From: Hoyosella rhizosphaerae
Lineage (GTDB): Bacteria; Actinomycetota; Actinomycetes; Mycobacteriales; Mycobacteriaceae
Assembly: GCF_014643175.1 (NCBI RefSeq)
Contig: NZ_BMJH01000001.1
Location: forward strand, 930,001 to 994,000
Reading direction: 5' to 3'
DNA length: 64,000 nt
Part shown: positions 34,327-47,044 of the stretch, piece by piece
Position numbering within the stretch: position 1 is the first letter of the stretch
Layout: every line of letters begins with the position of its first letter
The notes under the pieces: generated by a model
The model's input: only the letters and a program-made list of their open reading frames with translations
Database searches by the model: none
Told to the model about the DNA's origin: nothing
Position numbers and translations under genes: made by a program

Positions 34327-35328
34327 CTACCAGCCCAGCAGTGCAGGGACTGTTGCGAAGCCAAGTACAGAGTCAACAGCGAGGCCAAAGAACACTGCGG
34401 CTAGGTAGTTGTTCGACATCAAGAAGAGCTTGAGTGGCCGTACGGGCACACCAGCCTTGACGCCCCGGTACAGGCGATGAGCCATGATCAAGAACCACAG
34501 ACCCGCGACAACAGCGATGGCTGCGTAGATCACTCCGGTCCACCACGCCAAGACCACTGTCGTGATGACTGTGGCCCAGGTGTAAATGACGATGCGTTTA
34601 GTTACGCCGATCTCGTCCATCACCACGGGAAGCATGGGTACGCCCGCAACGCGGTAATCCTCCTTGTACCGCATCGCCAACGCCCACGTGTGGGGCGGCG
34701 TCCAGAAGAAGACGATGAGGAACATGACAAACGCAGGCCACTCAATTGTTCCAGTGGTGGCAGCCCAACCGATCATCACTGGCATGCAGCCAGCGGCACC
34801 GCCCCACACAATGTTCTGCGAAGTCCGGCGCTTCAACACCATCGTGTAGACGAAAATGTAAAACAGGATAGTTGCTACAGCGAGCACACCCGCGAGCAGA
34901 TTTGTCGCCCACCACAGCCAAGTAAACGACGCAACTCCAAGGGCGAGCCCAAACACCAAAGCGTGAGAAGTTGGAACCGCCGACCTCGCGAGTGGGCGAC
35001 GCGCCGTGCGTTTCATCACCTTGTCGATGTCAGCGTCGACAACACAGTTCAAGCTGTTCGCGCTCGCGGCTGCCATACCGCCACCAAAGAGTGTCGCCAA
35101 GATCAAAAGCGGGTCAACGGTGCCCCGCGACGCCAGCAACATGGCAGGAATGGTGGTGACGAGAAGAAGTTCGATGACACGAGGCTTGGTGAGCGCAACA
35201 TATGCCAAAACCTTTTGGTTGGCTCGCGCGACAACCCCCTCAGACGTGCGACGATCCCCCGTTGTCGAGGCATCACGCGCACTCGGGGCGAAGCCGTGAC
35301 CGCTGCCTTCCTGCGCCCTAATCCGCAC
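34327..35328 (-). CDS. ctaB: Protoheme IX farnesyltransferase (heme O synthase)
   Basis: A 333-residue UbiA-family membrane prenyltransferase converting heme B to heme O. First Asp-rich motif [20 protein letters not shown] (about 110-130) and the region [16 protein letters not shown] are diagnostic. About nine transmembrane helices are visible. GTG 35328 is chosen because AGGAG precedes it by five bases; the frame is open to 35484 but without similarity. It is divergent from tkt, as in M. tuberculosis. Confidence 0.93.
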   Translation of the reverse strand: MRIRAQEGSGHGFAPSARDASTTGDRRTSEGVVARANQKVLAYVALTKPRVIELLLVTTIPAMLLASRGTVDPLLILATLFGGGMAAASANSLNCVVDADIDKVMKRTARRPLARSAVPTSHALVFGLALGVASFTWLWWATNLLAGVLAVATILFYIFVYTMVLKRRTSQNIVWGGAAGCMPVMIGWAATTGTIEWPAFVMFLIVFFWTPPHTWALAMRYKEDYRVAGVPMLPVVMDEIGVTKRIVIYTWATVITTVVLAWWTGVIYAAIAVVAGLWFLIMAHRLYRGVKAGVPVRPLKLFLMSNNYLAAVFFGLAVDSVLGFATVPALLGW

Positions 35329-35594
35329 TACTTCTCCTAGCGATTCCTGGACTGAAAGCTCTGTTCTGCGGCTCAGCCACACACCAGGGCCGCTCGCCAG
35401 GATCATCGAGTATTTCCAGCAACTACAATCCATGATGGTAGACGGCGGTGGCGCCCTTTCCGAATCACGGTAACCCATCATCACTATCTAGCGACGCGCT
35501 GCCGCAAGATTCGGTGTCGCCACCGCTCTAATGGCACCATTACAGTTGACGCACAGGTCCGCAACAATTCCAGCATGCCAGGAGAAGCCCACCA

Positions 35595-37697
35595 GTGTCG
35601 GTTACAGACGAAATCCGCACCCTGACCACCCCTCACCTTCCCGACGACTGGACGGAGTTGGACACCAAAGCTGTTGACACCATCCGCGTGCTGGCAGCAG
35701 ACGCTGTTCAGAACGCCGGCAACGGTCACCCCGGAACAGCGATGAGTCTCGCACCGTTGGCGTATGCGCTATACCAGCGCATCATGCGCCACGACCCATC
35801 CGACCCGGATTGGGTTGGTCGCGACCGATTCGTTCTGTCGTGTGGGCACTCAAGCCTCACGCAGTACCTTCAGCTGTTCATGTCCGGCTACGGTCTCGAG
35901 CTTGACGACCTTAGGGCACTCCGTAAATGGGGAAGCCTGACCCCTGGCCACCCTGAATACGGTCACACCGCAGGTGTGGAGATCACGACCGGTCCACTTG
36001 GGCAGGGCCTCGCATCCGCTGTCGGTATGGCGATGGCGACACGTCGCGAACGTGGCCTTTTCGACCCTACCGCCGCTCCTGGCCAAAGTGTGTTTGACCA
36101 CAACATCTACGTCATCGCTTCGGATGGAGACATCGAAGAAGGCGTTACGTCAGAGGCCTCTTCGCTCGCTGGTGTGCAGGAACTCGGCAACCTCATCGTT
36201 TTCTACGATGACAACAAGATTTCCATTGAAGACGACACCGCGATCGCCCTTAGCGAAGACGTCGCCAAACGCTACGAAGCGTACGGCTGGCATGTGGAAT
36301 ACGTAGCCGGCGGCGAGAATGTCACTGGCATCCTCGACGCTGTCGAGCGGGCTCAGCAAATCACCGACAAACCATCGATGATCATCGTGCGAACCATCAT
36401 CGGTTACCCAGCGCCAAAGAAGATGAACACTGGTTCATCACACGGCGCTGCGCTCGGTGTCGATGAAGTCGCAGGAGTGAAAACGGCGCTGGGGTTTGAC
36501 CCAGACAAGCATTTCGATGTGGATTCTGCCGCCCTAGATCACGCACGTGAGGTTGTTAAGCGCGGCGCGCAGGCACACGCGGAATGGCAAGAAAAGTTTG
36601 ACGTATGGGCCAAGGAAAACCCCGAAGCCAAGGCACTGTTTGACCGCCTCGCGGCACGCAAACTTCCCGAGGGGTGGGAGCAGAAGCTACCGACGTGGGA
36701 ACCTGATCAGGCAGGTGTAGCTACTCGCAAGGCATCGGGCAAGGCGCTGGCAGAACTCGGACCTATCCTCCCCGAACTGTGGGGCGGTTCCGCTGACCTC
36801 GCCGAGAGCAACAACACCACAATTCCCGGCTCGCATTCGTTCGGGCCGGAGAGCATCTCCACGAGCACATGGAATGCCCAGCCATATGGTCGCACTCTGC
36901 ACTTCGGTGTCCGCGAGCACGCCATGGGGTCAATCCTCAACGGCATCGCTCTGCACGGCCCAACACGGCCTTACGGTGGCACGTTCCTGGTGTTCAGCGA
37001 CTACATGCGACCAGCTGTGCGACTCGCGGCGTTGATGAACGTGCCAGCGCTGTACGTGTGGACACACGACTCCATTGGTCTTGGCGAGGACGGCCCTACC
37101 CACCAACCAATCGAGCACCTAGCGTCCCTGCGCGCGATACCCAACATGTCGACGATCCGTCCCGGCGATGCCAACGAAACGTCAGCAGCTTGGAAGGCCG
37201 CACTCGAGCACCTCACAGGGCCTACCGCGCTAGCCCTCACCCGCCAGAATGTTCCAGTCCTCGAAGGGACGAAGGAAAAGGCATTCGACGGCGTCAAACG
37301 AGGCGCATACGTCCTCGCAGAAGCAGGTTCTGACCTCCAGGTCGTCATTCTTGCGACTGGATCCGAACTGCACCTCGCTACCGAAGCACGAAGCGCCCTC
37401 GAAGCTGAAGGCATCGGAACACGAGTTGTGTCAGTTCCCTGCCTCGACTGGTTTGAACAACAAGACAAGGCATACCAAGACGAGGTTCTTCCTCCGCAGG
37501 TTCGCGCCAGGGTCTCCGTCGAAGCGGGCATCGCAATGCCATGGCACCGTCACCTCGGTTCTTATGGCGAAGCCGTGTCGATTGAACACTTCGGTGCCTC
37601 AGCCGACTACAAGACGTTGTTCCGCGAGTTCGGTATCACAACCGACGCGGTCGTCGCTGCGGCCAAGTCGTCAATTACCAAGGCTGCTGCACAGTAA
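35595..37697 (+). CDS. tkt: Transketolase
   Basis: A 700-residue thiamine diphosphate enzyme moving two-carbon units between sugar phosphates. [20 protein letters not shown] near residues 37-56, the ThDP/Mg motif [16 protein letters not shown] with later NKISIED, and the pyrimidine-domain stretch [17 protein letters not shown] are present. An AGGAGA site precedes the GTG. It is the first gene of the tkt-tal-pgl cluster, with an own upstream region of 265 bp shared with ctaB. Confidence 0.96.
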   Translation: MSVTDEIRTLTTPHLPDDWTELDTKAVDTIRVLAADAVQNAGNGHPGTAMSLAPLAYALYQRIMRHDPSDPDWVGRDRFVLSCGHSSLTQYLQLFMSGYGLELDDLRALRKWGSLTPGHPEYGHTAGVEITTGPLGQGLASAVGMAMATRRERGLFDPTAAPGQSVFDHNIYVIASDGDIEEGVTSEASSLAGVQELGNLIVFYDDNKISIEDDTAIALSEDVAKRYEAYGWHVEYVAGGENVTGILDAVERAQQITDKPSMIIVRTIIGYPAPKKMNTGSSHGAALGVDEVAGVKTALGFDPDKHFDVDSAALDHAREVVKRGAQAHAEWQEKFDVWAKENPEAKALFDRLAARKLPEGWEQKLPTWEPDQAGVATRKASGKALAELGPILPELWGGSADLAESNNTTIPGSHSFGPESISTSTWNAQPYGRTLHFGVREHAMGSILNGIALHGPTRPYGGTFLVFSDYMRPAVRLAALMNVPALYVWTHDSIGLGEDGPTHQPIEHLASLRAIPNMSTIRPGDANETSAAWKAALEHLTGPTALALTRQNVPVLEGTKEKAFDGVKRGAYVLAEAGSDLQVVILATGSELHLATEARSALEAEGIGTRVVSVPCLDWFEQQDKAYQDEVLPPQVRARVSVEAGIAMPWHRHLGSYGEAVSIEHFGASADYKTLFREFGITTDAVVAAAKSSITKAAAQ

Positions 37698-37732
37698 TTT
37701 TCGACACCGTCCACAACTTTCAGGTGATCACA

Positions 37733-38860
37733 GTGACCCAGAACGAGAACTTAGCCCAACTCAGTGCCGCAGGCGTTTCGGTGTGGCTCGACGACCTTTC
37801 CCGAGATCGGTTGACGTCGGGAAACCTTGCTGAACTCATCAACACCCGCAGCATCGTGGGAGTAACAACCAACCCGACGATCTTCCAAGGTGCACTCACC
37901 AAGGGTGATGCATACAACGATCAGTTCAACACCCTCGTCGACCAAGGTGCCGACGTTGATGAAGTGATTCGCGTTCTCACCACAGACGACGTCCGCAATG
38001 CGTGCGACGTCCTAGCGCCCGTCTTCGAGCAGTCCGGCGGCGTTGACGGGCGAGTTTCGATCGAAGTGGATCCTCGCCTCGCCCACGACACCGACAAGAC
38101 TGTCGCGCAGGCGCTGGAACTATGGAAAATCGTCGACCGGCCGAACTTGCTCATCAAGATTCCGGCAACGCAAGCCGGTCTACCGGCCATTTCCCGAGTC
38201 ATCTGCGAAGGAATCAGCGTCAACGTGACTCTGATCTTCTCTGTTGAACGCTACGAAGCCGTCGTTGGCGCCTACTTGGCAGGTTTGGAACAAGCCCGCC
38301 AGATTGGGCGAGACATCTCCCACATCCACTCCGTGGCATCGTTCTTCGTGTCGCGCGTGGATACCGAAATTGACGCACGTCTCGAAGCTATTGGCACAGA
38401 CGAGGCTCTCGCCTTGCGCGGCAAAGCAGGAGTTGCCAACGCGTGCTTGGCATACGCGGCGTTTGAGCGGGTGTTTGCCGGATCGAATGATCTCTGGAAT
38501 TCCCTGGCAGCGATCGGCGGCAAAGTCCAACGACCGCTGTGGGCGTCCACTGGCGTAAAGAATCCCGCATACCCGGACACGCTGTATGTCACGGAACTGG
38601 TGGGTCCACACACCGTCAACACCATGCCGGAAAAAACACTCGAAGCAACTGCGGATCATGGTGAGGTTCGCGGCGATACTTTGAGCGGAACGGCAGAAGC
38701 TTCGCAAGGTGTTTTCGATGCACTTACAGCTGTGGGAATCGACCTTGCCGATGTGTTCGAAAAGCTCGAAACTGAAGGTGTGGAGAAATTCGAAACCTCG
38801 TGGGGAGAACTTCTCGATGCCATTGACGCCCAGATCACCGCAGCACGCGGGCGGAACTGA
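37733..38860 (+). CDS. tal: Transaldolase
   Basis: A 375-residue transaldolase moving a dihydroxyacetone unit in the non-oxidative pentose phosphate branch. The Schiff-base lysine lies in LLIKIPAT (about residue 140), and [14 protein letters not shown] marks the N terminus. GTG 37733 with AGGTGA six bases upstream is preferred over GTG 37724. Length fits the mycobacterial enzyme. In relatives zwf and opcA come next; here pgl follows after only 17 bp. Confidence 0.94.
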   Translation: MTQNENLAQLSAAGVSVWLDDLSRDRLTSGNLAELINTRSIVGVTTNPTIFQGALTKGDAYNDQFNTLVDQGADVDEVIRVLTTDDVRNACDVLAPVFEQSGGVDGRVSIEVDPRLAHDTDKTVAQALELWKIVDRPNLLIKIPATQAGLPAISRVICEGISVNVTLIFSVERYEAVVGAYLAGLEQARQIGRDISHIHSVASFFVSRVDTEIDARLEAIGTDEALALRGKAGVANACLAYAAFERVFAGSNDLWNSLAAIGGKVQRPLWASTGVKNPAYPDTLYVTELVGPHTVNTMPEKTLEATADHGEVRGDTLSGTAEASQGVFDALTAVGIDLADVFEKLETEGVEKFETSWGELLDAIDAQITAARGRN

Positions 38861-38877
38861 AACCGAAGCACACCACC

Positions 38878-39621
38878 ATGTCGTCGCCTGAGATTTTGCT
38901 TCACCCCGATCAGGACTCACTCGCGAGCGCTGTAGCCGCAGCGCTTGTGAATGCGATCGAGGAGGCTCAGCGACGCCATGGGAGCGCGGGAATCGTACTC
39001 ACGGGTGGAACAGTCGGCATCGAAGCTTTGCGGCATCTACGGCGCCGTGAAGCCGATGTCGACTGGTCCCGCGTTCACATCTTCTGGGGCGATGAGCGAT
39101 TCTTGCCGACAAACCACCCTGATCGAAATGAAGTCCAAGCCACGGACGCATTGCTCTCCCACGTTCCCATCGACCCGGCAAACGTCCACCGGATGCCTGC
39201 CGATGAGGGCGAGTACCAGAACAATCCACATGCCGCTGCGCAGGCTTACGCTGACACCCTCAGCGCCCTAGCTGACTCCCCCGGCGGATTGCCTAGATTC
39301 GACGTTCACTTGCTGGGAATGGGACCAGACGGTCACATCAATTCACTTTTCCCGCACACGCCCGCAACATTGGTGCGCGACGCTTATGTCGTGGCCGTAA
39401 CCGATTCGCCAAAACCGCCGCCGCAACGCATCACACTGACGTTCCCGGCCGTGCAACATAGTGGCGAAGTGTGGGTGCTTGTCGCCGGTGAGTCCAAAGC
39501 TGACGCTGTGGCAGCTGCCATCGGCGGTGCAGAACCACCCGACATCCCCGCAGCCGGAGCTCGCGGATCAGATCGCACTGCGTGGTTCCTCGACACAGCC
39601 GCAGCAGGAGCATTGCAATGA
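38878..39621 (+). CDS. pgl: 6-phosphogluconolactonase
   Basis: A 247-residue enzyme hydrolysing 6-phosphogluconolactone (devB of mycobacteria). Family patterns are GIVLTGGTVGIEAL, WSRVHIFWGDERFLP and LGMGPDGHINSLFPHTP. The ribosome site before the ATG is weak. Its usual partner genes zwf and opcA, which make the substrate, are absent from this cluster. The next gene starts inside its stop codon (ATGA). Confidence 0.93.
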   Translation: MSSPEILLHPDQDSLASAVAAALVNAIEEAQRRHGSAGIVLTGGTVGIEALRHLRRREADVDWSRVHIFWGDERFLPTNHPDRNEVQATDALLSHVPIDPANVHRMPADEGEYQNNPHAAAQAYADTLSALADSPGGLPRFDVHLLGMGPDGHINSLFPHTPATLVRDAYVVAVTDSPKPPPQRITLTFPAVQHSGEVWVLVAGESKADAVAAAIGGAEPPDIPAAGARGSDRTAWFLDTAAAGALQ

Positions 39622-40448
39622 AACGCAACGAAGTTGCGAACCTTGCAGCCTTTCTCACCTTCGCTGGAGGGCTACTTTTTCAGTTCGGGGCACTGTGGTC
39701 CGACGTTCCATCTGACAGCGAAATCGCGCGGCGCATCGTTCTCGTGGGCTGTGTCGCAATACTGATACCCGCAGCATTGTTGGTGTCGCGACACTACCAA
39801 CGCTCATCCGCACGGTTCATCGGCACCGTATACCTCGGATTCGCTGTCACCAGCGTGACGATGGACATCGCATCTCACCGTCTGTGGGAAGCAGGTCTTG
39901 GCGCGATCGGAACCGCCATGATTTTCGGCGCCGCATTTGCCTTTGGAGTGCCCGAGTGGATCAACAAGGTCACCCAATCCCCCGACGCCACAGGTAAGGC
40001 CTACATACCGGCCGCCAACGCCACCGCCCCCGTGGCCACAGCCACGATGGTGCCACGCACACTAAGGCGCCACGAAACCATCAATGTTGTGGTCGCCGCG
40101 ACCCTGAGCATCACCGCAGCATTCATGACCATCACCCGCTGGATGGAAGTGAGCCGCCCACCCGACGTTTCCCTCGGCGCGCATTGGCAATCCTGGGTGC
40201 TAGCGCTCTGCTTCGTCATCATTACCGTGGTGAGCACATGGAGCGTCCGCAACTACTGGCGCCCCACAGTGCCGTTCATCTCCACCGTCTACGCCAGCCT
40301 GGGTGCGGTGGCTGTGCTCGGCTACATCGTCAACGGCCGGTATGCCACCGCCGCGAGCATCATCGTCGCAACGCCCATTCTCATCATGTTGGCGAACTAC
40401 CCCCCAGCGCGGGCTTACCTGCACAAAAAGACAGGCTCACCCGCGTAG
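39618..40448 (+). CDS. Polytopic membrane protein translationally coupled to pgl
   Basis: A 276-residue protein with about eight hydrophobic segments arranged in two similar halves (roughly 1-112 and 150-276), separated by an Ala/Pro/Thr-rich linker near 125-145. I do not recognise the family. ATG 39618 overlaps the pgl stop, so it is almost certainly co-expressed with pgl; an open frame to 39582 is not needed. A strong hairpin terminator follows. Function unknown; no transporter motif is obvious. Confidence 0.7.
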   Translation: MKRNEVANLAAFLTFAGGLLFQFGALWSDVPSDSEIARRIVLVGCVAILIPAALLVSRHYQRSSARFIGTVYLGFAVTSVTMDIASHRLWEAGLGAIGTAMIFGAAFAFGVPEWINKVTQSPDATGKAYIPAANATAPVATATMVPRTLRRHETINVVVAATLSITAAFMTITRWMEVSRPPDVSLGAHWQSWVLALCFVIITVVSTWSVRNYWRPTVPFISTVYASLGAVAVLGYIVNGRYATAASIIVATPILIMLANYPPARAYLHKKTGSPA

Positions 40449-40512
40449 ATCGCTCGGGTTAGAGATCTCGACTTGCCCCACGGTTGCTAGCGGACGCTCG
40501 ACTCAAACCAAA

Positions 40513-40548
40513 AAAGCACCCCGCGACCCATCGGGCGCGGGGTGCTTT
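40513..40548. terminator. Bidirectional hairpin terminator between the membrane protein gene and secG
   Basis: Perfect 13-bp stem AAAGCACCCCGCG / CGCGGGGTGCTTT with a 10-nt loop. On the minus strand six T residues follow, giving a strong terminator for the secG operon. On the plus strand only TTT follows, so it also ends the tkt cluster less strongly. Confidence 0.88.
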
Positions 40549-40558
40549 CATCGTGTGG

Positions 40559-40792
40559 TTAGCCGTATCGAACGAATAGCCCCATACCGACGATCGACAC
40601 CGCCCAGATGACAGCAACGTACACGGTAAACCGGTTGAGGTTTTTTTCGGCAACTGATGAGCCTGAAAGACTTGATTGCATTCCGCCGCCGAAGAGGGAA
40701 GACAAGCCGCCACCCTTGGCGCGGTGCAGCAGCACAAGCATGATCATCAGCAGGCTGGTTCCGACCAGCAGTACGTCCAGGAACAGTGACAT
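40559..40792 (-). CDS. secG: Preprotein translocase subunit SecG
   Basis: A 77-residue membrane protein with two helices (about 5-25 and 52-75) separated by a Gly/Ser-rich loop GGGLSSLFGGG, the standard SecG layout. It is part of the SecYEG channel. ATG 40792 has AAGGA six bases upstream, choosing it over the start at 40816. It is the last gene of the glycolytic block, 166 bp after tpiA, as in M. tuberculosis. Confidence 0.92.
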   Translation of the reverse strand: MSLFLDVLLVGTSLLMIMLVLLHRAKGGGLSSLFGGGMQSSLSGSSVAEKNLNRFTVYVAVIWAVSIVGMGLFVRYG

Positions 40793-40958
40793 GAAGGTCC
40801 TTTTGCAGTCTTTCACTTCAGCGCTTTACAGCGCGGCGGGTCTGGCACAGGGTGAGTCGGGTAGAGCTTACCTTCCCACGGGGTAAGTCTCGAATACAGC
40901 GCCACGCGCCCTGATACTGCGGGCGGTGAAGACTTCCCCGTGTGAACTAGCTACCAAG

Positions 40959-41741
40959 CTAGAACGGTCCTCCGGCTGCAACGGCGCAGAGTTGAGCGAA
41001 TTCGTCGGATTTCAATGACGCACCACCCACGAGTGCGCCGTCTACATCCGATTCGGCAACAATGGACGCGATGTTCTTTGATGTCACCGAGCCGCCGTAG
41101 AGAACACGGGTTTTCGCTGCTGTTTCTGGGGAGGCAATGCGAGATAGTTCGGACCTAATTGCGGCGCATACTTCTTGTGCATCTGCGGCTGAGGCGACTT
41201 TTCCAGTACCGATCGCCCACACGGGTTCATAGGCGATGACGATTTTTGCGAGTTCTTTTTGGGTGAGTCCGTCGAGTGATCCGCGAAGTTGGTTGATGTT
41301 GTAGTCAACGTGGTCACCGGCTTCGCGAATATCGAGTCCCTCGCCGATGCAGATAATGGGGGTGATTCCATGCTTCAGCGCAGCTTTGGCTTTGCGGGCA
41401 ACGACAGCATCGTCTTCGTAGTGGTATGTACGTCGCTCTGAGTGGCCCACAACTACAAACGTGCAGCCGAGTTTGGCGAGCATGGGCCCACTGATGTCGC
41501 CTGTGTAGGCACCGGAGTCGTGCTCAGACATGTCTTGCGCGCCGTAGCGGAGTTTCAGTTTGTCGCTGTCGACGATCTGTTGGACGCTTCGTAGGTCGGT
41601 AAATGGTGGGATGACGGTGACGTCCACCTTAGCGTAGTACTTCTCCGGGAGCGCGAAGGCGATCTTCTGGACAAGTGCGATCGACTCAAGGTGGTTCATG
41701 TTCATTTTCCAGTTGCCCGCAATGAGGGGTTTACGCGTCAC
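40959..41741 (-). CDS. tpiA: Triosephosphate isomerase
   Basis: A 260-residue TIM barrel interconverting dihydroxyacetone phosphate and glyceraldehyde 3-phosphate. Catalytic Asn10 and Lys12 (GNWKMN), His100 (VVGHSERR) and Glu172 ([12 protein letters not shown]) are intact. It starts 3 bp after the pgk stop, part of the gap-pgk-tpiA operon. Confidence 0.97.
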   Translation of the reverse strand: MTRKPLIAGNWKMNMNHLESIALVQKIAFALPEKYYAKVDVTVIPPFTDLRSVQQIVDSDKLKLRYGAQDMSEHDSGAYTGDISGPMLAKLGCTFVVVGHSERRTYHYEDDAVVARKAKAALKHGITPIICIGEGLDIREAGDHVDYNINQLRGSLDGLTQKELAKIVIAYEPVWAIGTGKVASAADAQEVCAAIRSELSRIASPETAAKTRVLYGGSVTSKNIASIVAESDVDGALVGGASLKSDEFAQLCAVAAGGPF

Positions 41742-41744
41742 AGT

Positions 41745-42968
41745 TCACCCTTCCTGGGTTGTGCTCAGTACGGATATACCGGGCAACTCTTTGCCTTCGA
41801 GGTATTCGAGTGACGCTCCACCACCGGTTGAGATGTGCGAAAACCCGTCTTCCGGCAAGCTCAGGCTGCGCACTGCAGCGGCTGAATCTCCGCCACCGAC
41901 GACGCTGAATGCACCCTTTTTGGTGGCTTCGATAATCGCTTCCGCGATCCCGCGGGTGCCGACGGAGAATTTCTCGAACTCGAACACGCCCATCGGACCG
42001 TTCCAAAAGATCGTGTTCGCGTTGGAAAGCACTGCCGCAAACCGACGAACCGACTCGGGTCCGATGTCAAGGCCAAGCCATTCGTCTGGAATTGCGGTGG
42101 TGGCGACTGTGTTGGATTCGGCGTCAGCTGCAAACCTGTCGGCGACCAGGACATCGACAGGCAGTTGAATTACGTCGCCGTATCGGTCAAGAAGGTCCTT
42201 GCAGGTGTCGATCATTTCTTCTTGCAGCAGCGACGCTCCAACGGGGAAACCCTGTGCTGCGAAGAAGGTGAAGCACATTCCGCCACCAATGACTAGGGTG
42301 TCCACTTTAGGTGCGAGGGCTTCGATGACAGCAAGCTTGTCGGAGACTTTAGAACCGCCGAGGACCACCGCGTATGGGCGTTTGGGGTTCTCCGTCAACG
42401 CTGCGAGCACGTCTACCTCAGAGGCGACGAGGCCGCCAGCATAACTGGGCAGCAGGGTGGCTACGTCGTAGACCGATGCTTGTTTGCGGTGCACTACCCC
42501 AAACCCATCTGATACGAAAGCACCGTCTTTGCCAACTAGCGCGGCAAATTCTTTGGCGAGTGCGGCCCGCTCCGCGTCGTCCTTGCTTGTCTCGCGTGGG
42601 TCGAAGCGAACATTCTCCAGTAGCAGCACGTCGCCTTCAGTGAGTCCGGCGGCGCGTTCCTGCGCGTCTTGACCGACTACGTCACCGGCAAGCTGAATGT
42701 AACGATCGAGTTCATCGCCTAGTCGGTACGCAACGGGAGCTAGAGACAAAGCAGAGTCGACGGCGCCTTTGGGGCGGCCGAGGTGCGCCGCCACTATCAC
42801 TCGTGCTCCCGCGTCAGCCAGCGCACCAATGGTGGGTGCGGAGGCGATGATGCGGCCAGCGTCGGTGATCACTCCATCTTTGATCGGGACGTTGAGGTCA
42901 GAACGAACGAGCACCGTCCGGCCGTCGACGCCTTCGTCGAGGAGTTCCGCCAAAGTCTTCACAGTCAT
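41745..42968 (-). CDS. pgk: Phosphoglycerate kinase
   Basis: A 407-residue glycolytic kinase making ATP from 1,3-bisphosphoglycerate. [11 protein letters not shown] near the N terminus, [15 protein letters not shown] and the C-terminal nucleotide segment [11 protein letters not shown] are present. ATG 42968 is chosen over an open frame to 43046 because the family begins just before [10 protein letters not shown]. It starts 17 bp after gap. Confidence 0.96.
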   Translation of the reverse strand: MTVKTLAELLDEGVDGRTVLVRSDLNVPIKDGVITDAGRIIASAPTIGALADAGARVIVAAHLGRPKGAVDSALSLAPVAYRLGDELDRYIQLAGDVVGQDAQERAAGLTEGDVLLLENVRFDPRETSKDDAERAALAKEFAALVGKDGAFVSDGFGVVHRKQASVYDVATLLPSYAGGLVASEVDVLAALTENPKRPYAVVLGGSKVSDKLAVIEALAPKVDTLVIGGGMCFTFFAAQGFPVGASLLQEEMIDTCKDLLDRYGDVIQLPVDVLVADRFAADAESNTVATTAIPDEWLGLDIGPESVRRFAAVLSNANTIFWNGPMGVFEFEKFSVGTRGIAEAIIEATKKGAFSVVGGGDSAAAVRSLSLPEDGFSHISTGGGASLEYLEGKELPGISVLSTTQEG

Positions 42969-42985
42969 GAATATATTCCAGCCCC

Positions 42986-45086
<2,101 letters not shown>

Positions 45087-45155
45087 GGTGTCGTTTCCTT
45101 CCGGTCGATCATTGAGTCACAGTGTTTCAGCTTGGCAACCACAACTAGTTCCCTT

Positions 45156-46106
45156 TCACCCTGTAGGGGTGGGCAGCAAGTCGCCGAGCACCGCACCAAG
45201 TTTTGCTGTGTCGTGCTTGTTTGTTCCCGCCACAGCTACGTCGGCATAGCGGACTTCGGCGCCTAGTTGTGCAGCCGCTCGGGCAAGGTGGGCGCGCTCA
45301 CTGCCTGGAAGCACTGTGCTGCCATCCACGATGACCTTGTCGACTCTGAAACTAGGTGCGTGTTGCGAGAGTACGTGAAGATGCCGCTCTGCGGAGAATC
45401 CGGCCGTCTCTCCAGCTTGTGGTCCCAGGTTCAGTACAAGCGCACGGCGGGCTTTTGTTGCCATCAATGCTTCGCGTTGTTCGGGCACCAGCACATGCGG
45501 AATGACACTACTAAACCACGAACCTGGACCGAGAACTACCAGGTCAGCGCGTTCGATTGCCTCCACCGCTTCGGTGCACGCCACAGGGTTTCCAGGTAGG
45601 AGCCTAACTCGCCGAACTCGCCCTGGAGTGGTCGCCACCGCAACTTGTCCGCGAATAATGCGACTTATGCGAGGATCTTCCTCAAGACCCACCACATCAG
45701 CTTCGATCTGCAACGGGATAGTAGCCATCGGCAACACTCGACCTTTGAGCTGCAAAATTCGCCCAAGCTCATCCAACGCCGGAATGACGTCGCCGAACAC
45801 TTCCGTAAGCCCAGCAAGAATTAAGTTTCCGACGGCGTGGCCGGCAAGGGCGCCAGTCCCGCGGAAGCGGTGTTGCACAACGTCACGCCACAACTGTGCG
45901 TGCGCGTCATCGCCTGCAAGAGCGGCCAACGCCATACGTAGGTCGCCCGGAGGCACCAGGTTCAGTTCGGACCTCAGCCGCCCCGACGAGCCACCGTCGT
46001 CCGCAACTGTCACGACCGCAGTAATGTCAGACGTGAGATTCCGTGCAGCGCTGAGTGTGGCGTACAGCCCATGGCCACCACCAAGCGCAACGATTGATGG
46101 TGTCAT
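45156..46106 (-). CDS. yvcK: YvcK/GlmR-like (CofD-fold) protein
   Basis: A 316-residue protein of the gluconeogenesis factor family that binds UDP-sugars and links carbon supply with cell wall synthesis. GGGHGLYATLSAAR near the N terminus, VTVADDGGSSGRLR, GHAVGNLILAGL and LVVLGPGSWFSSVIPHVLV are conserved. ATG 46106 overlaps the rapZ stop as ATGA, which decides the start against the longer frame. Mycobacterial homologue is CuvA (Rv1422). Confidence 0.93.
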   Translation of the reverse strand: MTPSIVALGGGHGLYATLSAARNLTSDITAVVTVADDGGSSGRLRSELNLVPPGDLRMALAALAGDDAHAQLWRDVVQHRFRGTGALAGHAVGNLILAGLTEVFGDVIPALDELGRILQLKGRVLPMATIPLQIEADVVGLEEDPRISRIIRGQVAVATTPGRVRRVRLLPGNPVACTEAVEAIERADLVVLGPGSWFSSVIPHVLVPEQREALMATKARRALVLNLGPQAGETAGFSAERHLHVLSQHAPSFRVDKVIVDGSTVLPGSERAHLARAAAQLGAEVRYADVAVAGTNKHDTAKLGAVLGDLLPTPTG

Positions 46107-46987
46107 TCCTTCCCCAAATCGCGATGGCGTGTGCGGACTGAAAGGTCGGTATCTTCCGACAACATCCGCACTATTGCCTCGGTCATGGCGACGCTCCTGT
46201 GCTTTCCCCCGGTGCATCCCACGCCGATGGTCATATACCTCTTGCCTTCCACCCGGTAACCCTTGAGCACCGGGGCTAACAGTTCTCGAAACGTGGTCAG
46301 GAACTGTTGGGCTCCGTCCTGGCTGAGCACGTAGTCACGCACACCGTCATCCTGCCCGGTGTGGTGTTTAAGTTCCGGAATCCAGTGCGGGTTGGGCAAG
46401 AACCGCACGTCCACCACCATGTCGACATCTAAAGGGACGCCATACTTAAAACCGAAGGACAGGACGGCTACGCGAATTTGTTTGTTATCGGGGTCCTCAA
46501 ACGCAGGCTCTAAGCGCGCACGGAGGTCATGGACAGAGAGGTTGGACGTATCGATGACAACATCGGCCATACCTCGCACCGGCGCTAGGAGTGTGCGTTC
46601 AGCACTGATGCCTTCGAGAAGTGTGCCGTCGCCTTGCAGTGGGTGACTGCGTCGAACCTGCTCGAACCTGCGCACAAGGACCGCATCCGACGCTTCGAGA
46701 AACAGAATTCGCGGTTGAATATTGCGGGCCCGTAGCTGGCTGACAACCGTTTCCAACCCTCCGGTGAATGCTCTGCTGCGCACATCAAGAACCATCGCGA
46801 GCCGCGTGATGGGTTGATTTTCATGCAGGCTTAAGTCGACCACCTCGGGCACCAACTCAGCAGGGATATTGTCCGCCACGTACCAATCGAGGTCTTCGAG
46901 AACCTTGGCGGAAGTCCCGCGGCCTGCGCCTGAAAGGCCCGTAACCAGGGTGACCTCAATGTTGGGGGGGCTTGTGTGCTCAGTCAC
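46103..46987 (-). CDS. rapZ: RapZ-like nucleotide-binding protein
   Basis: A 294-residue P-loop protein. Walker A is TGLSGAGRGT, followed by LEDLDWYVADNIP, and the C-terminal domain has FGFKYGVPLDVDMVVDVRFL and IGVGCTGGKHRSVAMTE. In E. coli RapZ controls glucosamine-6-phosphate synthase through small RNAs; the actinobacterial role is not established. GTG 46987 is preferred because AGGAGG sits nine bases before it, inside the longer frame that starts at 47008. Confidence 0.92.
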   Translation of the reverse strand: MTEHTSPPNIEVTLVTGLSGAGRGTSAKVLEDLDWYVADNIPAELVPEVVDLSLHENQPITRLAMVLDVRSRAFTGGLETVVSQLRARNIQPRILFLEASDAVLVRRFEQVRRSHPLQGDGTLLEGISAERTLLAPVRGMADVVIDTSNLSVHDLRARLEPAFEDPDNKQIRVAVLSFGFKYGVPLDVDMVVDVRFLPNPHWIPELKHHTGQDDGVRDYVLSQDGAQQFLTTFRELLAPVLKGYRVEGKRYMTIGVGCTGGKHRSVAMTEAIVRMLSEDTDLSVRTRHRDLGKE

Positions 46988-47044
46988 GCGCCATCCCCTC
47001 CTGTCCATTTTCGATGAGTTGCCATTGTGTGCCTTCCGCTGAGG

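Noticed and set aside
40947-40964. Small CTAGCT/AGCTAG hairpin just after the tpiA stop
   Set aside because: The stem is only six bp, partly inside the stop region, and has no T-run; it is unlikely to stop transcription before secG.
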